A DNA stretch of 64,000 bases from Endomicrobium sp. (GTDB lineage Bacteria > Elusimicrobiota > Endomicrobiia > Endomicrobiales > Endomicrobiaceae), in NCBI GenBank assembly GCA_031290155.1, contig JAITOB010000013.1, forward strand, positions 1-64,000, given 5' to 3'. The first letter of the stretch is position 1. Each line of letters begins with the position of its first letter. The notes beneath the pieces are model-generated. The model had not been told where the DNA came from and did not search any database. It saw only the letters and a program-made list of their open reading frames with translations. Below, piece by piece: positions 28,269 through 38,739 of the stretch. The position numbers and the translations under genes were made by a program.

Positions 28269-28613
28269 GTGAAAAAAGAAGAAATTGAAGAGTGTCATAG
28301 CGAACATATCCATGACAAAAAATTGACAGCTGTCGAACTCCCGGTCGGCGACATAGTAGAGGCTGGAACAGCAGTCAGCTTTCATACCGGAAGCTGGCGT
28401 TCGCAAAGACCTGTATGGAATAAAGAAAAATGTATTAATTGTTTAGTATGCTGGATTTCATGTCCAGACTCTTGTATAAAAATTATTCCTGACGAGAAAA
28501 AAGTTAGTGTGATTGACGGTATAGATTATGAACATTGTAAGGGCTGCGGAATTTGCGCAAGAGAATGTCCCCCCAAAATTAAAGCGATTGCTATGGAACA
28601 AGAAAAGAAATAA
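28269..28613 (+). CDS. porD: Pyruvate:ferredoxin oxidoreductase delta subunit (2[4Fe-4S])
   Basis: Ferredoxin-like subunit passing electrons out of the enzyme. The start is a GTG at 28269, seven bases after GGAGG. 114 residues with two cluster motifs: CINCLVCWISCP and CKGCGICARECPP, each C-x2-C-x2-C-x3-CP. The N-terminal 40 residues contain the TGSWRSQRPVW segment common to PorD proteins. porA starts 23 bases later. The 185 bases before it could hold a second promoter, separating porG from porDAB. Confidence 0.94.
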   Translation: MKKEEIEECHSEHIHDKKLTAVELPVGDIVEAGTAVSFHTGSWRSQRPVWNKEKCINCLVCWISCPDSCIKIIPDEKKVSVIDGIDYEHCKGCGICARECPPKIKAIAMEQEKK

Positions 28614-28636
28614 ATTAAAGACAAAAGGTTAATTAA

Positions 28637-29842
28637 ATGATAAAAACAATATATTCAAAAGGGAAAATTGTCGCAAAAACCGGTAATGAAGTTATGGCTG
28701 AAGCAATGCGTCAAATAGAGCCGGATGTAGTAGCGGCTTATCCTATAACTCCAGCTACGGAAATAGTGCAGATTTTTTCACAGTTTGTTGCAGATGGAGT
28801 AGTAAAAAGTGAATATGTGGCTGTAGAAAGCGAACATTCCGCAATGTCGGCGACAATAGCGGCATCAGCAGCAGGTGCAAGAGCAATGACGGGCACTTCT
28901 TCACAAGGGCTGTCTCTTATGTGGGAAATGCTCTATATAGCTTCAGGATTAAGGCTTCCTATAGTTATGGCGGAGGTAAATAGAGCTCTTTCTGCGCCTG
29001 TCAATATTCACGGCGACCAGTCGGATACTATGGGAGCAAGAGACGCGGGATGGATACAAATATATTCAGAAAATTCGCAGGAAGCCTATGACAATATGAT
29101 TCAAGCGGTAAAAATAGCAGAAAAAGCAAAACTTCCAGCTCTTGTAACTACGGACGGATTTATTATTTCTCACTGTATGGAGGTTGTAGAGACTTATCCT
29201 GACGCTGACGTAAAAGTATTTGTCGGCGAATACAAGCCTGACAGATATTTATTAGACATAAAAAAACCTTACACATTAGGAGCGATTGACTTGCAGGATT
29301 ATTATTTTGAACACAGATATCAGATAGCCAAAGCTATGATAGATGCAAAAAGTATAATTTTAGATGTGGCAAGGGATTTTGAAAAAACTTTTGGGCGTGA
29401 ATATGATTTATACGAAAAATATATGCTTGATGACGCAGAAATTGCAATAGTAGTTATTGGTTCCGCGGCAGGAACTACAAAAGTTGTAGTAAAAGAATTG
29501 AGAGAAAAGGGTATTAAAGCAGGACTTTTAAAAATAAGAGTTTATAGACCTTTCCCTTCGCAACAAATAGTAGAAGATTTAAAACACGTTAAAGCCGTTG
29601 CAGTTCTTGACAGAGCAGATTCTTGTTCCGGAGCGTTTAATCCTGTTTATTCAGATGTTGCTGCATCTTTATATTCGGCGGGATTGACAAGCCCTAAAAT
29701 TATAAATTATGTTTACGGTCTTGGCGGAAGGGAAATCAACACTGAGCATATTTCAGGCGTTTATGAAAAGTTAAAAAGAATTGCGTCAGGTATAGAAAAA
29801 CCCTCAAATCAAGTTGAATATATAAATGCGAGAATAAAGTAA
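28637..29842 (+). CDS. porA: Pyruvate:ferredoxin oxidoreductase alpha subunit
   Basis: Alpha subunit holding the pyrimidine-binding half of the thiamine-diphosphate site. 401 residues. Conserved stretches are GNEVMAEAMRQIEPDVVAAY, PITPATEIVQ, VESEHSAMSATIAASAAGAR and TSSQGLSLMWEMLYIASGLRLP. The C-terminal part has VIGSAAGTTKVVVKELREKG and GLGGREI. RAGTTG-like residues and pyruvate-type features support POR over KOR, but substrate choice between pyruvate and related oxoacids is an inference. ATG at 28637; porB follows 27 bases downstream. Confidence 0.94.
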   Translation: MIKTIYSKGKIVAKTGNEVMAEAMRQIEPDVVAAYPITPATEIVQIFSQFVADGVVKSEYVAVESEHSAMSATIAASAAGARAMTGTSSQGLSLMWEMLYIASGLRLPIVMAEVNRALSAPVNIHGDQSDTMGARDAGWIQIYSENSQEAYDNMIQAVKIAEKAKLPALVTTDGFIISHCMEVVETYPDADVKVFVGEYKPDRYLLDIKKPYTLGAIDLQDYYFEHRYQIAKAMIDAKSIILDVARDFEKTFGREYDLYEKYMLDDAEIAIVVIGSAAGTTKVVVKELREKGIKAGLLKIRVYRPFPSQQIVEDLKHVKAVAVLDRADSCSGAFNPVYSDVAASLYSAGLTSPKIINYVYGLGGREINTEHISGVYEKLKRIASGIEKPSNQVEYINARIK

Positions 29843-29869
29843 AAGTATAGAGTTTTGAGGAGATATAAA

Positions 29870-30805
29870 ATGGCAAATTTAAAAGAATTAAGTAAAAATC
29901 CAGAGCGAATAACGTCGGGACATCGTCTTTGCGCAGGATGTGGTGCAGGGGTGGTTGCAAGACAGACTTTAATAGCTGCCGGTAATATCCCTGTGATTGT
30001 TACAAGCGCTACTGGTTGTTTGGAGGTTTCTACGACAGTTTTTCCTTATACTTCATGGAAGACTTCATTTTTTCACAGCGCATTTGAAAACTCTGCGGCA
30101 ACATGCAGCGGTATTGAAGCGGCATATAGAAGTTTAAAAGCGCAGGGAAAAATTAAAGAAGATATTAGGTTTATAGCTTTCGGAGGTGACGGAGGAACAT
30201 ATGATATAGGTTTGCAGTCTTTGTCCGGTGCAATGGAAAGGGGTCATAGAATGCTTTATATATGTTACAACAACGAAGCGTATATGAACACTGGAATTCA
30301 AAGATCGGGCGCAACTCCCAAAGGAGCTCATACTACGACTGCTCCTGCAGGTAAGGTTCGACAAGGCAAAGAACAGCATAGAAAAGATTTAACGCAGATT
30401 ATGGCTGCCCATGATATTCCTTATGTCGCTCAAAGTTATATTGGAAGTTGGAATGATTTCATAACAAAAGCGCAAAAAGCTTTGGCAGTTGACGGCCCGT
30501 CATTTATAAATGTCCTTACGCCGTGCAGACTGGGGTGGAGTTATAAACCTGAAGATACAATGGAACTTGCAAGACTTGCAGTTGAAACTTGTATGTGGCC
30601 TTCCTATGAAGTTGAAAACGGGGTTTATAGAATAAACGTTAAACCTAAAGAGAAAAAACCTGTAACAGAATTTTTAAAGCTGCAAGGGCGGTTTAAGCAT
30701 CTTTTTAAACCGGAGAATGCCCATATTCTTGAAGAAATACAAAAAAATATTGACGAAAAGTGGGCGCTTCTACAGTTTAGAACGGAAGCCGGCTGCAGAG
30801 CATAA
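29870..30805 (+). CDS. porB: Pyruvate:ferredoxin oxidoreductase beta subunit
   Basis: Beta subunit with the pyrophosphate-binding half of the thiamine site and the proximal [4Fe-4S] cluster. Start ATG at 29870 (MANLKEL), after GAGGAG; the frame extends to a TTG at 29855 that overlaps this site. 311 residues. Motifs: CAGCGAGVVARQ (cluster Cys), ATGCLEVSTTVFPYTSW, the thiamine signature GGDGGTYDIGLQSLSGA, then YNNEAYMNTGIQRSGATP, and a later Cys in LTPCRLGWSY. It ends the por operon; tRNA-Asn and a strong terminator follow. Confidence 0.95.
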   Translation: MANLKELSKNPERITSGHRLCAGCGAGVVARQTLIAAGNIPVIVTSATGCLEVSTTVFPYTSWKTSFFHSAFENSAATCSGIEAAYRSLKAQGKIKEDIRFIAFGGDGGTYDIGLQSLSGAMERGHRMLYICYNNEAYMNTGIQRSGATPKGAHTTTAPAGKVRQGKEQHRKDLTQIMAAHDIPYVAQSYIGSWNDFITKAQKALAVDGPSFINVLTPCRLGWSYKPEDTMELARLAVETCMWPSYEVENGVYRINVKPKEKKPVTEFLKLQGRFKHLFKPENAHILEEIQKNIDEKWALLQFRTEAGCRA

Positions 30806-30902
30806 AATTGTATCTTAAATATAATTCTTGAAAACTTTTTTAATTAAGGAATATATTAGATAGCAAGATTAAACTCGTATAAACATTAAATTTATTTTGA
30901 AT

Positions 30903-30974
30903 TCCGACGTAGCTCAATGGTGGAGCAATCGGCTGTTAACCGGTTGGTTGCTGGTTCGAGTCCAGCCGTCGGAG
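30903..30974 (+). tRNA. tRNA-Asn (anticodon GTT)
   Basis: Acceptor TCCGACG/CGTCGGA, D-arm GCTC...GAGC, anticodon stem ATCGG/CCGGT with loop CTGTTAA (GTT), T-arm GCTGG-TTCGAGT-CCAGC, discriminator G. 72 bases, CCA not encoded. Confidence 0.96.
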
Positions 30975-30989
30975 CATTCTGAAACAATT

Positions 30990-31029
30990 AAACCCTTCGG
31001 CATAACTATTTTGCCGAAGGGTTTTTTTT
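30990..31029 (+). terminator. Rho-independent terminator after tRNA-Asn
   Basis: AACCCTTCGGCA (30990-31001) is complementary to TGCCGAAGGGTT, with a loop of about 11 bases, and is followed by a run of T. It is the strongest terminator in the window and closes the por/tRNA-Asn unit. Confidence 0.93.
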
Positions 31030-31243
31030 ACAGGTAAAATTTAATTTTTTCTATTCCAAAGTTAAGTTCGAGACGGTAAAATTTATTAATTGCCTTTTTC
31101 TTAAATATCCAAACTTTTAAATAAATTATTACTAATACATTGATCAATAAATAAAGGTTATAAAATGTACGGTAGGAAATCTACAACCAGTACAGGATCA
31201 TAATGTTTATTTATGTTGTTTTAATAATTTTCAATAAACAGAG

Positions 31244-31756
31244 TTGTATAAAAAATCTCATTCTATCCTTGCTAAATTGATATTATTTATTTGCTTGAAA
31301 AATAATCGTAAAATATCTATTATTATCCACAAGAAGAAAAGGAGGAAAAGTGAAACTAAAATTTCTTTATTAACTGCGTGTGCAATTTTATATCAACCTA
31401 GCGGATTTAGCGGTGGATATACTGAAACACAACCAGGGGGAAATGTATGGCAGTTTGTTTTATAGGTAATAAAAGGGATAACTGGGAGAGAAAGAGTTGA
31501 AGATTTTGCCATATTAAGAGAGGCTGAATTGGCGGTAATGAATGGATTGATTATTTTGTCATTGTAGATGAGGATACCTATACTTCATCTCATTTATATA
31601 CAACTCCTGGTTATGCAACTACATCGTTTTACGGGAATCCGAGCGTATACCAATTTTTATGGCGGACAAGAATATAATATTGAGAAATATGAAAGTGTGA
31701 ATACTGTTGTAGGATTGAAAGATAAGAAAGATGCACGAGATGAAAATAGTATATAA
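31244..31756 (+). pseudogene. Fragments of an unidentified protein
   Basis: Three partly open frames on the plus strand read like one eroded protein: FSGGYTETQPGGNVWQFVL (31403-31463), VEDFAILREAELAVMNG (31497-31547), then DYFVIVDEDTYTSSHLYTTP (31550-31608, another frame) and NFYGGQEYNIEKYESVNTVV (31655-31715). The sequence is protein-like (Tyr, Thr and Gly-rich, as in surface or phage-tail proteins) but I do not recognise a family and no start or ribosome-binding site is clear. Confidence 0.4.
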
Positions 31757-32199
31757 AACAAAAATTGTTATAAATGGTCTTAGAAGAAAGTATGGATTAG
31801 TAAATCAGGAATATTAAATTTATAGTTTATTTCTAAGGCAATTTCTGTCATACCGTTGTGTCAATATAAAACATATACAAATGCTTCCGTATTCCCAACA
31901 ATATAAATAAATAACAGATGCATCCTCTTGATAATTTACTTCCAATCATCATTCAGATTATTCAAGTTCAAATTAGCTTTGCTGTGATTTTACTTTTTTA
32001 CGAGAATAAGTCTATTTTCAAATAAAATCTTCAGAAATACTAATTCCAAAATAACTTAAGTGTTTTATAATGAAATATTGTCCTATAAAAACATACTAAA
32101 ATCAATCAGTTATATTCTATAAATTAGTAAAATATCATACAATAACCATACTAGCACTTATTAATAAATAATATATATTTTTAAATATACAGAGGTATT
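31757..32199. other. Intergenic, nothing recognised
   Basis: About 440 bases, very AT-rich, with no reading frame that resembles protein and no RNA gene. An AGAGG site lies at its right end, before the ATG at 32200. Confidence 0.5.
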
Positions 32200-33757
32200 A
32201 TGAAGAGTTTAAAGGGAAGACTATCGGTGTTCTTTCCGCTTTCTCTATTTTTAATTTTTCATTTTGTCGTTCAAAAATATTCTGTTGGATTAATAAGTTT
32301 TAACGTCGTGAAAGGACGGCGCTTTTTTGTTATTAGCTGTTTTATGCTTTCATTTGTATACGGACAAGCAACCGGCGCAGCAGTTGATAAAGAGTTCGGA
32401 GTTAAAACTGTATATTTGGAAGGCGCATACGATCAGTTGGACACATCATGGTTGGCAAATAATAAAAATAAAGCGGCAGATTCTATATTAAAACAGGATT
32501 GTTGACAGTAGCAGAATACTATTCTGTAAAATCAAATCGTACAGATTTAGTGAGAGGGCTGGAAAATAAAGATACATACTCGCAAAATCTTAAACGATTC
32601 GGCGATATTCTTTTTTCGCAAGATCAAAATCGTCTATACTTAAAAGCATGGATGACAATTTAACATATCTTAAATCGTTATATTTCAACGAAGTGCAGAA
32701 AGATATTGAAGAACTTTCCCAATCGTATGTTTCAGGCAATATTCAAGAAAACAAATTATTTTGCTCTAATGTTAAAGTATGCTCAAAAGCTGGGCGTAGA
32801 TATAAATAATTTATGAAAATATAACTGGGTATATAAATCTTTTAAAAAAATAAAAATATAGATTATAATCGTGCAATGAAAGAATTGGAGTTGTTTGTAT
32901 CAAAACTTAAGGAAATCTTGCCTTATGTGGCGTATGAAATGATAGTTGAAGCTACTGAAAATTTTAAAGAGTTGGATAAACTGTGCACGTATCTTATAAA
33001 ACTTTCCAGAGAAAACCATATAGATTTATCAATAAATTTTCCAGAATTAAATAAATTTTTAAGTTACACAGAATTAAGGCAAAAAATAGACCCCGTAGAA
33101 CTGTTTAAAGAGGAAGAGAGATTAAAAACTGAAATAAACGCAGCTTTTTCTATGGATCAATCCAGAAGAGATATAGTATTTTAGCCGGGTTCAGCAGGTA
33201 TTTAAAAGATTATTTGTCAAGCAAAATAACATCAGATGATTATGAATATTGTAAAGCGAACATATAAGAGTTTAAAAGATTGTGGGTGAAAATATGTCGA
33301 TAATAAAAAATTAGCGACGATAGGGCCTTATGAAAAGACGGCAGATACGTTTTATGATATTAATGTCGCCAGAAACCAATGTTTCATAGATAATATAGAC
33401 AGCATTAAAGATTCAAATAAAATAACAGCCGTACATGAGCCTAGCCTTTTGGCAGCGGATAAAGTAATAAAATTCTTAAAAGAAGCAAAAACATTTCGGT
33501 AATAATTGCCAGCGGTTTTCACACTCAAGGAGTATCGGAATTATTAACAAAACAGGGAATATCTTACGCCAATTATAAACGAAGACGTTAAAACAGCTGG
33601 AAATACATATTATACGTTAGCAAAAGAACAAAGCAAAGTGTTATTTCAGACTTTGGCGGTAGAGTTTCTTTCGCCGCTAAACCCTGAACAGCGGGCAATA
33701 GAAATTGCGCCATTTCTAGGACAAAAAAGATATACGATAGGAAGCAATGAATGAATA
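32200..33757 (+). pseudogene. N-terminal module of a decayed large protein
   Basis: ATG at 32200 with AGAGG upstream. The first 101 codons are open: two hydrophobic segments, then FGVKTVYLEGAYDQLDTSWL. The reading continues in other frames: LLTVAEYYSVKSNRTDLVRG and LENKDTYSQNLKRFGDILF (32500-32620), a helical stretch from 32876 to 33184 that is intact for 102 codons (LSRENHIDLSINFPELNKFL), IIASGFHTQGVSELLTKQGI (33500-33562) and INEDVKTAGNTYYTLAKEQS (33577-33640), ending near 33757. The VxLEG...DTSWL, GLENK and GFHTQGVSELL patterns recall large uncharacterised proteins of related phyla, perhaps with a TraB/EreA-like fold; that fold is only a guess. About six lesions. Confidence 0.55.
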
Positions 33758-34620
33758 TTTCCAAGAAACTTTGCGGGAAGGAATTCAAACAAGAATTTCG
33801 GGAAATCTTGATAATGAAAAACAGCGTTAGGCTTACTGCCGCTAAAGACGGGCGTATTACGGAATATGAATACAGTAAAGAAACGAGTTTTTTACCGATA
33901 ACAGAAGAAATTCAAACGACGCCGTCGTCAGTTGAATCGTCAACGAAACAGTCAGGCGGCGTGATATGGACAACAATCGTCAAGATAATTATTTCTGCAT
34001 TTACTGCATTAGATCTGGCAATAACGCTGATTGTATGTCCTCATTTTTGGTGTGTTGCTATAATTCCTATGCTGATGGCGCTTTTTAAACTTTCTTCAGG
34101 AATTTATGAGTTAGTGTATATAAGAAATGCAAAGATGGCAGTAGAAATGGCGTCGGCAAATTTAATATCAAGCGATACGTCTGATTTACCTGATATTGTG
34201 CTAAAAGAATTGATTGAATCGCTGCCTGAAGATATTGGACTTCCTGCGGAAAATTTTGCATTAGACAATAGTACGGAATTTGATATTTTTATGCATTACG
34301 ACGACAACGACGGATTTATACATTTAAACCCTTTAATGATCGGAGCTTTCTTTTTTGATAAAGCTGGCAAGAACATAATGAACGAAAAGCTGTTAGAAAT
34401 ATTTATAAAGCACGAGCTAAAACGTAAAGATTTTGCTCAATCTGCCGTCATTATTCATAAAATACCATTCATAGAAAATTTTTTAGTTTCAGTTTTTGAC
34501 ATTTTTAATTTGCTGATCATAATGCCAAAAACAATAATATCGGCAGTAATGCATCAAGCTAATGCTCCGGTAAAAGAAACAGCTAAAACTTCTGCTGCCT
34601 CAGAGCGGCTGTATTATTAG
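33751..34620 (+). pseudogene. Membrane plus HEL-type module of the same decayed protein
   Basis: An open frame of 289 codons, but its first 27 codons are probably out of frame: another frame there reads MNEYFQETLREGIQTRISGN and joins better to the previous fragment. After it come a Thr/Ser linker, two membrane helices (IWTTIVKIIISAFTALDLAI and a second to residue about 112), then a soluble part with DGFIHLNPLMIGAFFFD and LLEIFIKHELKRKDF. The layout 'IHLNP...HEL' resembles M48-type metallopeptidases, yet the second His of HExxH is missing, so activity is doubtful. A closely similar module recurs at 38.8 kb. The frame could be expressed on its own, although no ribosome-binding site is seen. Confidence 0.5.
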
Positions 34621-34622
34621 GA

Positions 34623-37600
34623 GTGTTGGAAGAGACAATTCCAGGTATTCAGCAGCTTCCCGACGCAGCGGCAGCTCTTAAAGATGCGATAGTCAGTTCT
34701 GCTGCCGGCATAACTACGGAGAAAGAAACAGCTGCTGGAGAAGAAGTAAAATCTAAAACGACTAAGAGAATAGACGTGGCAATGAATATAGTTACGGCTG
34801 TTTTATTTATTTTCTTAGTATTTCCGATATACCGGCGTGAGTAGTTACCGCGGTGCCGATAGCTATAGCTGTTTTAGGGATATTAACAGTGTATATTAGG
34901 AAGTGGATAGAAACAGGACATATTGAATGGAATGATTTGACAAAAATTGCTCTTGCAGTTATGCCTTCGTCGGTAGGCGTATTTGGGTACAGGAGTAGGA
35001 AAAGCAGTAATATACATAGAACCTTAATAATAGTAACTGTATCAACAGGAGCAACGCAAACATCAAATACTGTTCCAGCAGTTTCTGCTGCGCAGCAGAA
35101 ACGTTTAGTAACGGGAGATTCCTATTCTGTTAAAACGGGAGCCGCAGAAGAAACAATGGGATTACTTTCAGAAACAACAGAATTAACTGCAGTAACAATG
35201 AGCAGCGGTATCGGCAATAACAGAAGGAGCTTCAAAAGCATCAATATTAGAAGCCGTATCAACAATAACAAGAGCGGCATTGATAACGCCAAAACAAGAT
35301 GCAGGTATAATTTGCCCTGCAAAAGTCAGTATCGCCGGTTATAGCAGGAGCTTTAGGAGCGCCGCCGCCAGTTTTAAGGCAGCTTGGAGTTGCCGAAGGT
35401 TTAGATGAAATTTTAGCGCAGGCTGCTGTGAAAGACGTTAAATTTTATTCAGTAAAAACCGTTCCGCCTGATTTTAAAAATATGTTTGAAATTGAATCAG
35501 TACAGGAAGAGGGAAATTATATTCAAACATTATTGTCAAAATTAATGAACTCCGGGAGCGCCGATGCTGTTATTATAGCGAGTGCGGTAAAGATTTTGGA
35601 TTTAAATAAAAAAGATTTGCAAGAGATTATAAACACTGTGGCGGCGAGCGGTAATTCTGCAAGAATGTTTATCAGACTTAGATATAGATTAATCACTAAA
35701 GTGTATGAGAAAATATTAGAAAGATTAAAAAATAATGAAAACCCTGACGCAGTTCTCAATTGGGCGCTGCCTACGAGTTCGGTAATGGTGTTGAGAAATA
35801 TGAGCGGCTTAGGGATAATTGATGCCGAAAGTATTAGAAATATTGTTGCTTCTCTTCCTGCACAGGCGGATTTATTCAGCGAAATTATGTATCAAAAAAA
35901 GTTGTAATGCTGGAATACGATAAAATAAAAGATTATCTGCCTAAAAATTTTACCGATAAGAAATTTAAAAATGAGTTTACAAATAAAATATTGGGTGATG
36001 CAATGACGTCTGTTTCAGACAACCCTGTCACTATCGCCAACAACGTATTTGCCTGTGCTATGACAGACGAACTTACATCCAGGCTTTCCAGCGCCGGCAG
36101 TTTTAACAGGAAAGATTTGGAACAGCTTAAATTTATTTTTAGATCTTTACCGGATGTTCTTAGCGAGCAAGAGTATAACAATTTAACCGTTGATTCTATA
36201 CCGTTAATGGAAATATTAACGTCAGCGGCTAAGTTAATAAATTCAGCCGCAGGACGCGCATGGAAATTACGCGCGGCTGCCGTTCTTGCAGATTTGGAAA
36301 TTGTATATATTGATGCCGTAAAATAAATATTAAAGATACTCTGCCCTATTTACAGAAAAGAGCCGGAAAAATGGGTATTTTGGTTGAAGCTTTAGAGCGG
36401 TCAGCCAAAGTGTAGGGATTATCTGACGTCCAGCAAGAATCAGTAAAACAAAAGCTGATTATAGTGCGGCAAGAAGAAATTAATTTGAGATATATGGAAC
36501 TATTATTTTCTAAGGCAGACGATTATAATAGGTATGTCGGACCAAATGACATAATTCCTTCTACAAACATATCTATGAAAAGCATAATAAATGCTTTGCC
36601 GGTAGATGATGATATTATAAATATAAACAAAATAGCAGATAAGGATATTAGTAAATACGCTTAATGATTTTGCCTCAAATCCTAATGACTTTTTTGATAA
36701 GGACAAACTGCAGCAACTCAGAGTAGTTTTGTTCCAGTTTATCAATCAGATAATAAGCAAGTTGCTGAATTTAATTACGCATTTAATAAAATTTTTGAAA
36801 ATTTAGTAAATAGCAAAACTTATTTAAGATATATATTAAGAACAACAGCGGAATATTTGCTAAGGTCGGCAGATGGAAATGTCGGGAAAATAAAATTTGC
36901 CGCTGTTATAGATAAATTTGCGCTTGACTTCACAGAGTCTAATTCAGATAACATACTAGCACAACAAAGATAATAAATACTTTGTCAAATGCATTGAATC
37001 AATTAATTACTGCGATTCCAAATACCAACGAACGTGAACGTATACAAAAAACATTATTAACTGAAATATTACGTCAAGAGATTAATATAATCAACGGGCA
37101 ATTCTGCATATACAATACTTTAATTGACACTGGAACTGATGTCGAAGCTGAATCTAAATCTGAATTCGACTCTGAATTCGATCCTAAAAACAGATCTTTA
37201 AAAGATGAATTAAAAAAATTGGTTGAATATAGAAACTCTGTAGAAACTATATTGTATAGTCTGGGCGTTTCTGATAATTTGCGGGCTGTAAGATATATTA
37301 GGCAGAGAAATCTGATTATAAAAAATGAACCGGATTTTGAATTTTCTTCTTTAGCGACTGCAAGTTATAAAACGACGATTTCATATTTAGACAAAATGAT
37401 GGCGTTCAACGTATCGTCTGAGCCGATACAGGAAAATTTGCCGCAGGAAGCAAAAATTTTGAAATTATTAAAAATTCTGCAAATGACGCTTACCTGTTTA
37501 ACTTAATGCAGAATTCTAAAATAAGATATAAACTCCAGATTATATGCTTTTGGACAGTTGAAGGCCAGGGGCGTAGATAAAGTAAATGGCGTTAACATAG

Positions 37601-38640
37601 ATACATATTCACAAACTTTAATTCCTATTGTTATTTCAATGTTACAAGCCAAAAGTTTAAAAGTGTCGGCTTCTTATTTTAATTTAAGGGTGCTGTGTTA
37701 GAAATAAATCTAGTATCCGGCTCAGAAGTAACGAAAGCGGTAATTAAAAGAGGATTTTCACAAGACGGCATTAAGACGGGAGAGCAAAATTTGTACGCAA
37801 AGATGTTACAAGCCAATTTTTTTAAAGAAACAGAAACGTCGGGACTTAATGCAAATTCCGGTCTTAATTTTGTACGTTTTCAAGATCAGCATAAACACGT
37901 TATGAAGATGAATATAATTCTATTATTGGGTTATAGCCCACGAGCTCGGGCATATTTATCTAAATACGTTAGATACAAATAAGAAACTGGTTGCCAGAAC
38001 GTCTGCAGGGAATATGTTTCATGAATTTACTGCCGATGCGGTTTCAGGAGTATTTAATTCTATTTTGCAGAATAATATATTAAGAATACAAAGCGTCAGC
38101 AGGCGCGAGCTGAAATTTAAAGTATTTACAGATAAAAAACAAGACGAAAAAAAGCGCAGGAAGAACATGGAGCGGCAAGAGGCTTGTTAAATGCTCTTAA
38201 GGCTGCTTTGAAAAAAGCAGACAGATTATCGATTTAATCATTTATTAAAAGTTTCTATTATGATCGCTATGACCGCGATACCGTCTTTTTTGGCGAAGGA
38301 CAACAGTCCGCAGTAGCTAAAGAGCTTATTGTTTCTGCCGCTGACATTATAAAAGAAATTGAACCCGGTATCGACAGAGGAGAATTTCTTTTATAATTTT
38401 TTGCTTCTGTTTGGATTAAACTATTTGACATTAAACGCGTTGTTTTCGATACAAGTTCAAGCGGTATTGTTTTTAGATTGGAACCTAAAGAATTGGAACA
38501 ATCCATAAGCGTTGTCTTAGATACTATTGCAGATGCTGCCAGAGGCGGCACAGCTGCAGAGCTTTACATAAAATGACGGTTGGTCACGCGGCGCAGTTGA
38601 CCTTTGAAATGATGTTGCAATTTATGTCTTAAGTGAAAAA
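34623..38640 (+). pseudogene. Helical C-terminal part of the decayed large protein
   Basis: About 4 kb in which the plus strand is always protein-like in one frame but switches often. Main pieces: 34623-34844 and 34853-35100 (two membrane helices, the second WIETGHIEWNDLTKIALAVM), 35350-35907 (LGVAEGLDEILAQAAVKDVK to an end at 35907), 35907-36326 (139 intact codons), 36464-36960, 36982-37506 (174 intact codons), 37695-37982, 37980-38190 and 38280-38574 with one in-frame TAA. All are acidic, alpha-helical and Leu/Ile/Asn-rich without Cys-rich or catalytic motifs I can name. At least twelve lesions. It reads on from the two modules upstream, so the original protein may have exceeded 2,000 residues. 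Confidence 0.5.
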
Positions 38641-38739
38641 TTTTGAAGAATCTGCAGTGCAACTTGTACAGCAAGTGTCAAACGCTGTAAAAACGGGCGA
38701 TTATTTTATAAATAATACTAATAAGAGATTTTAGATAAA

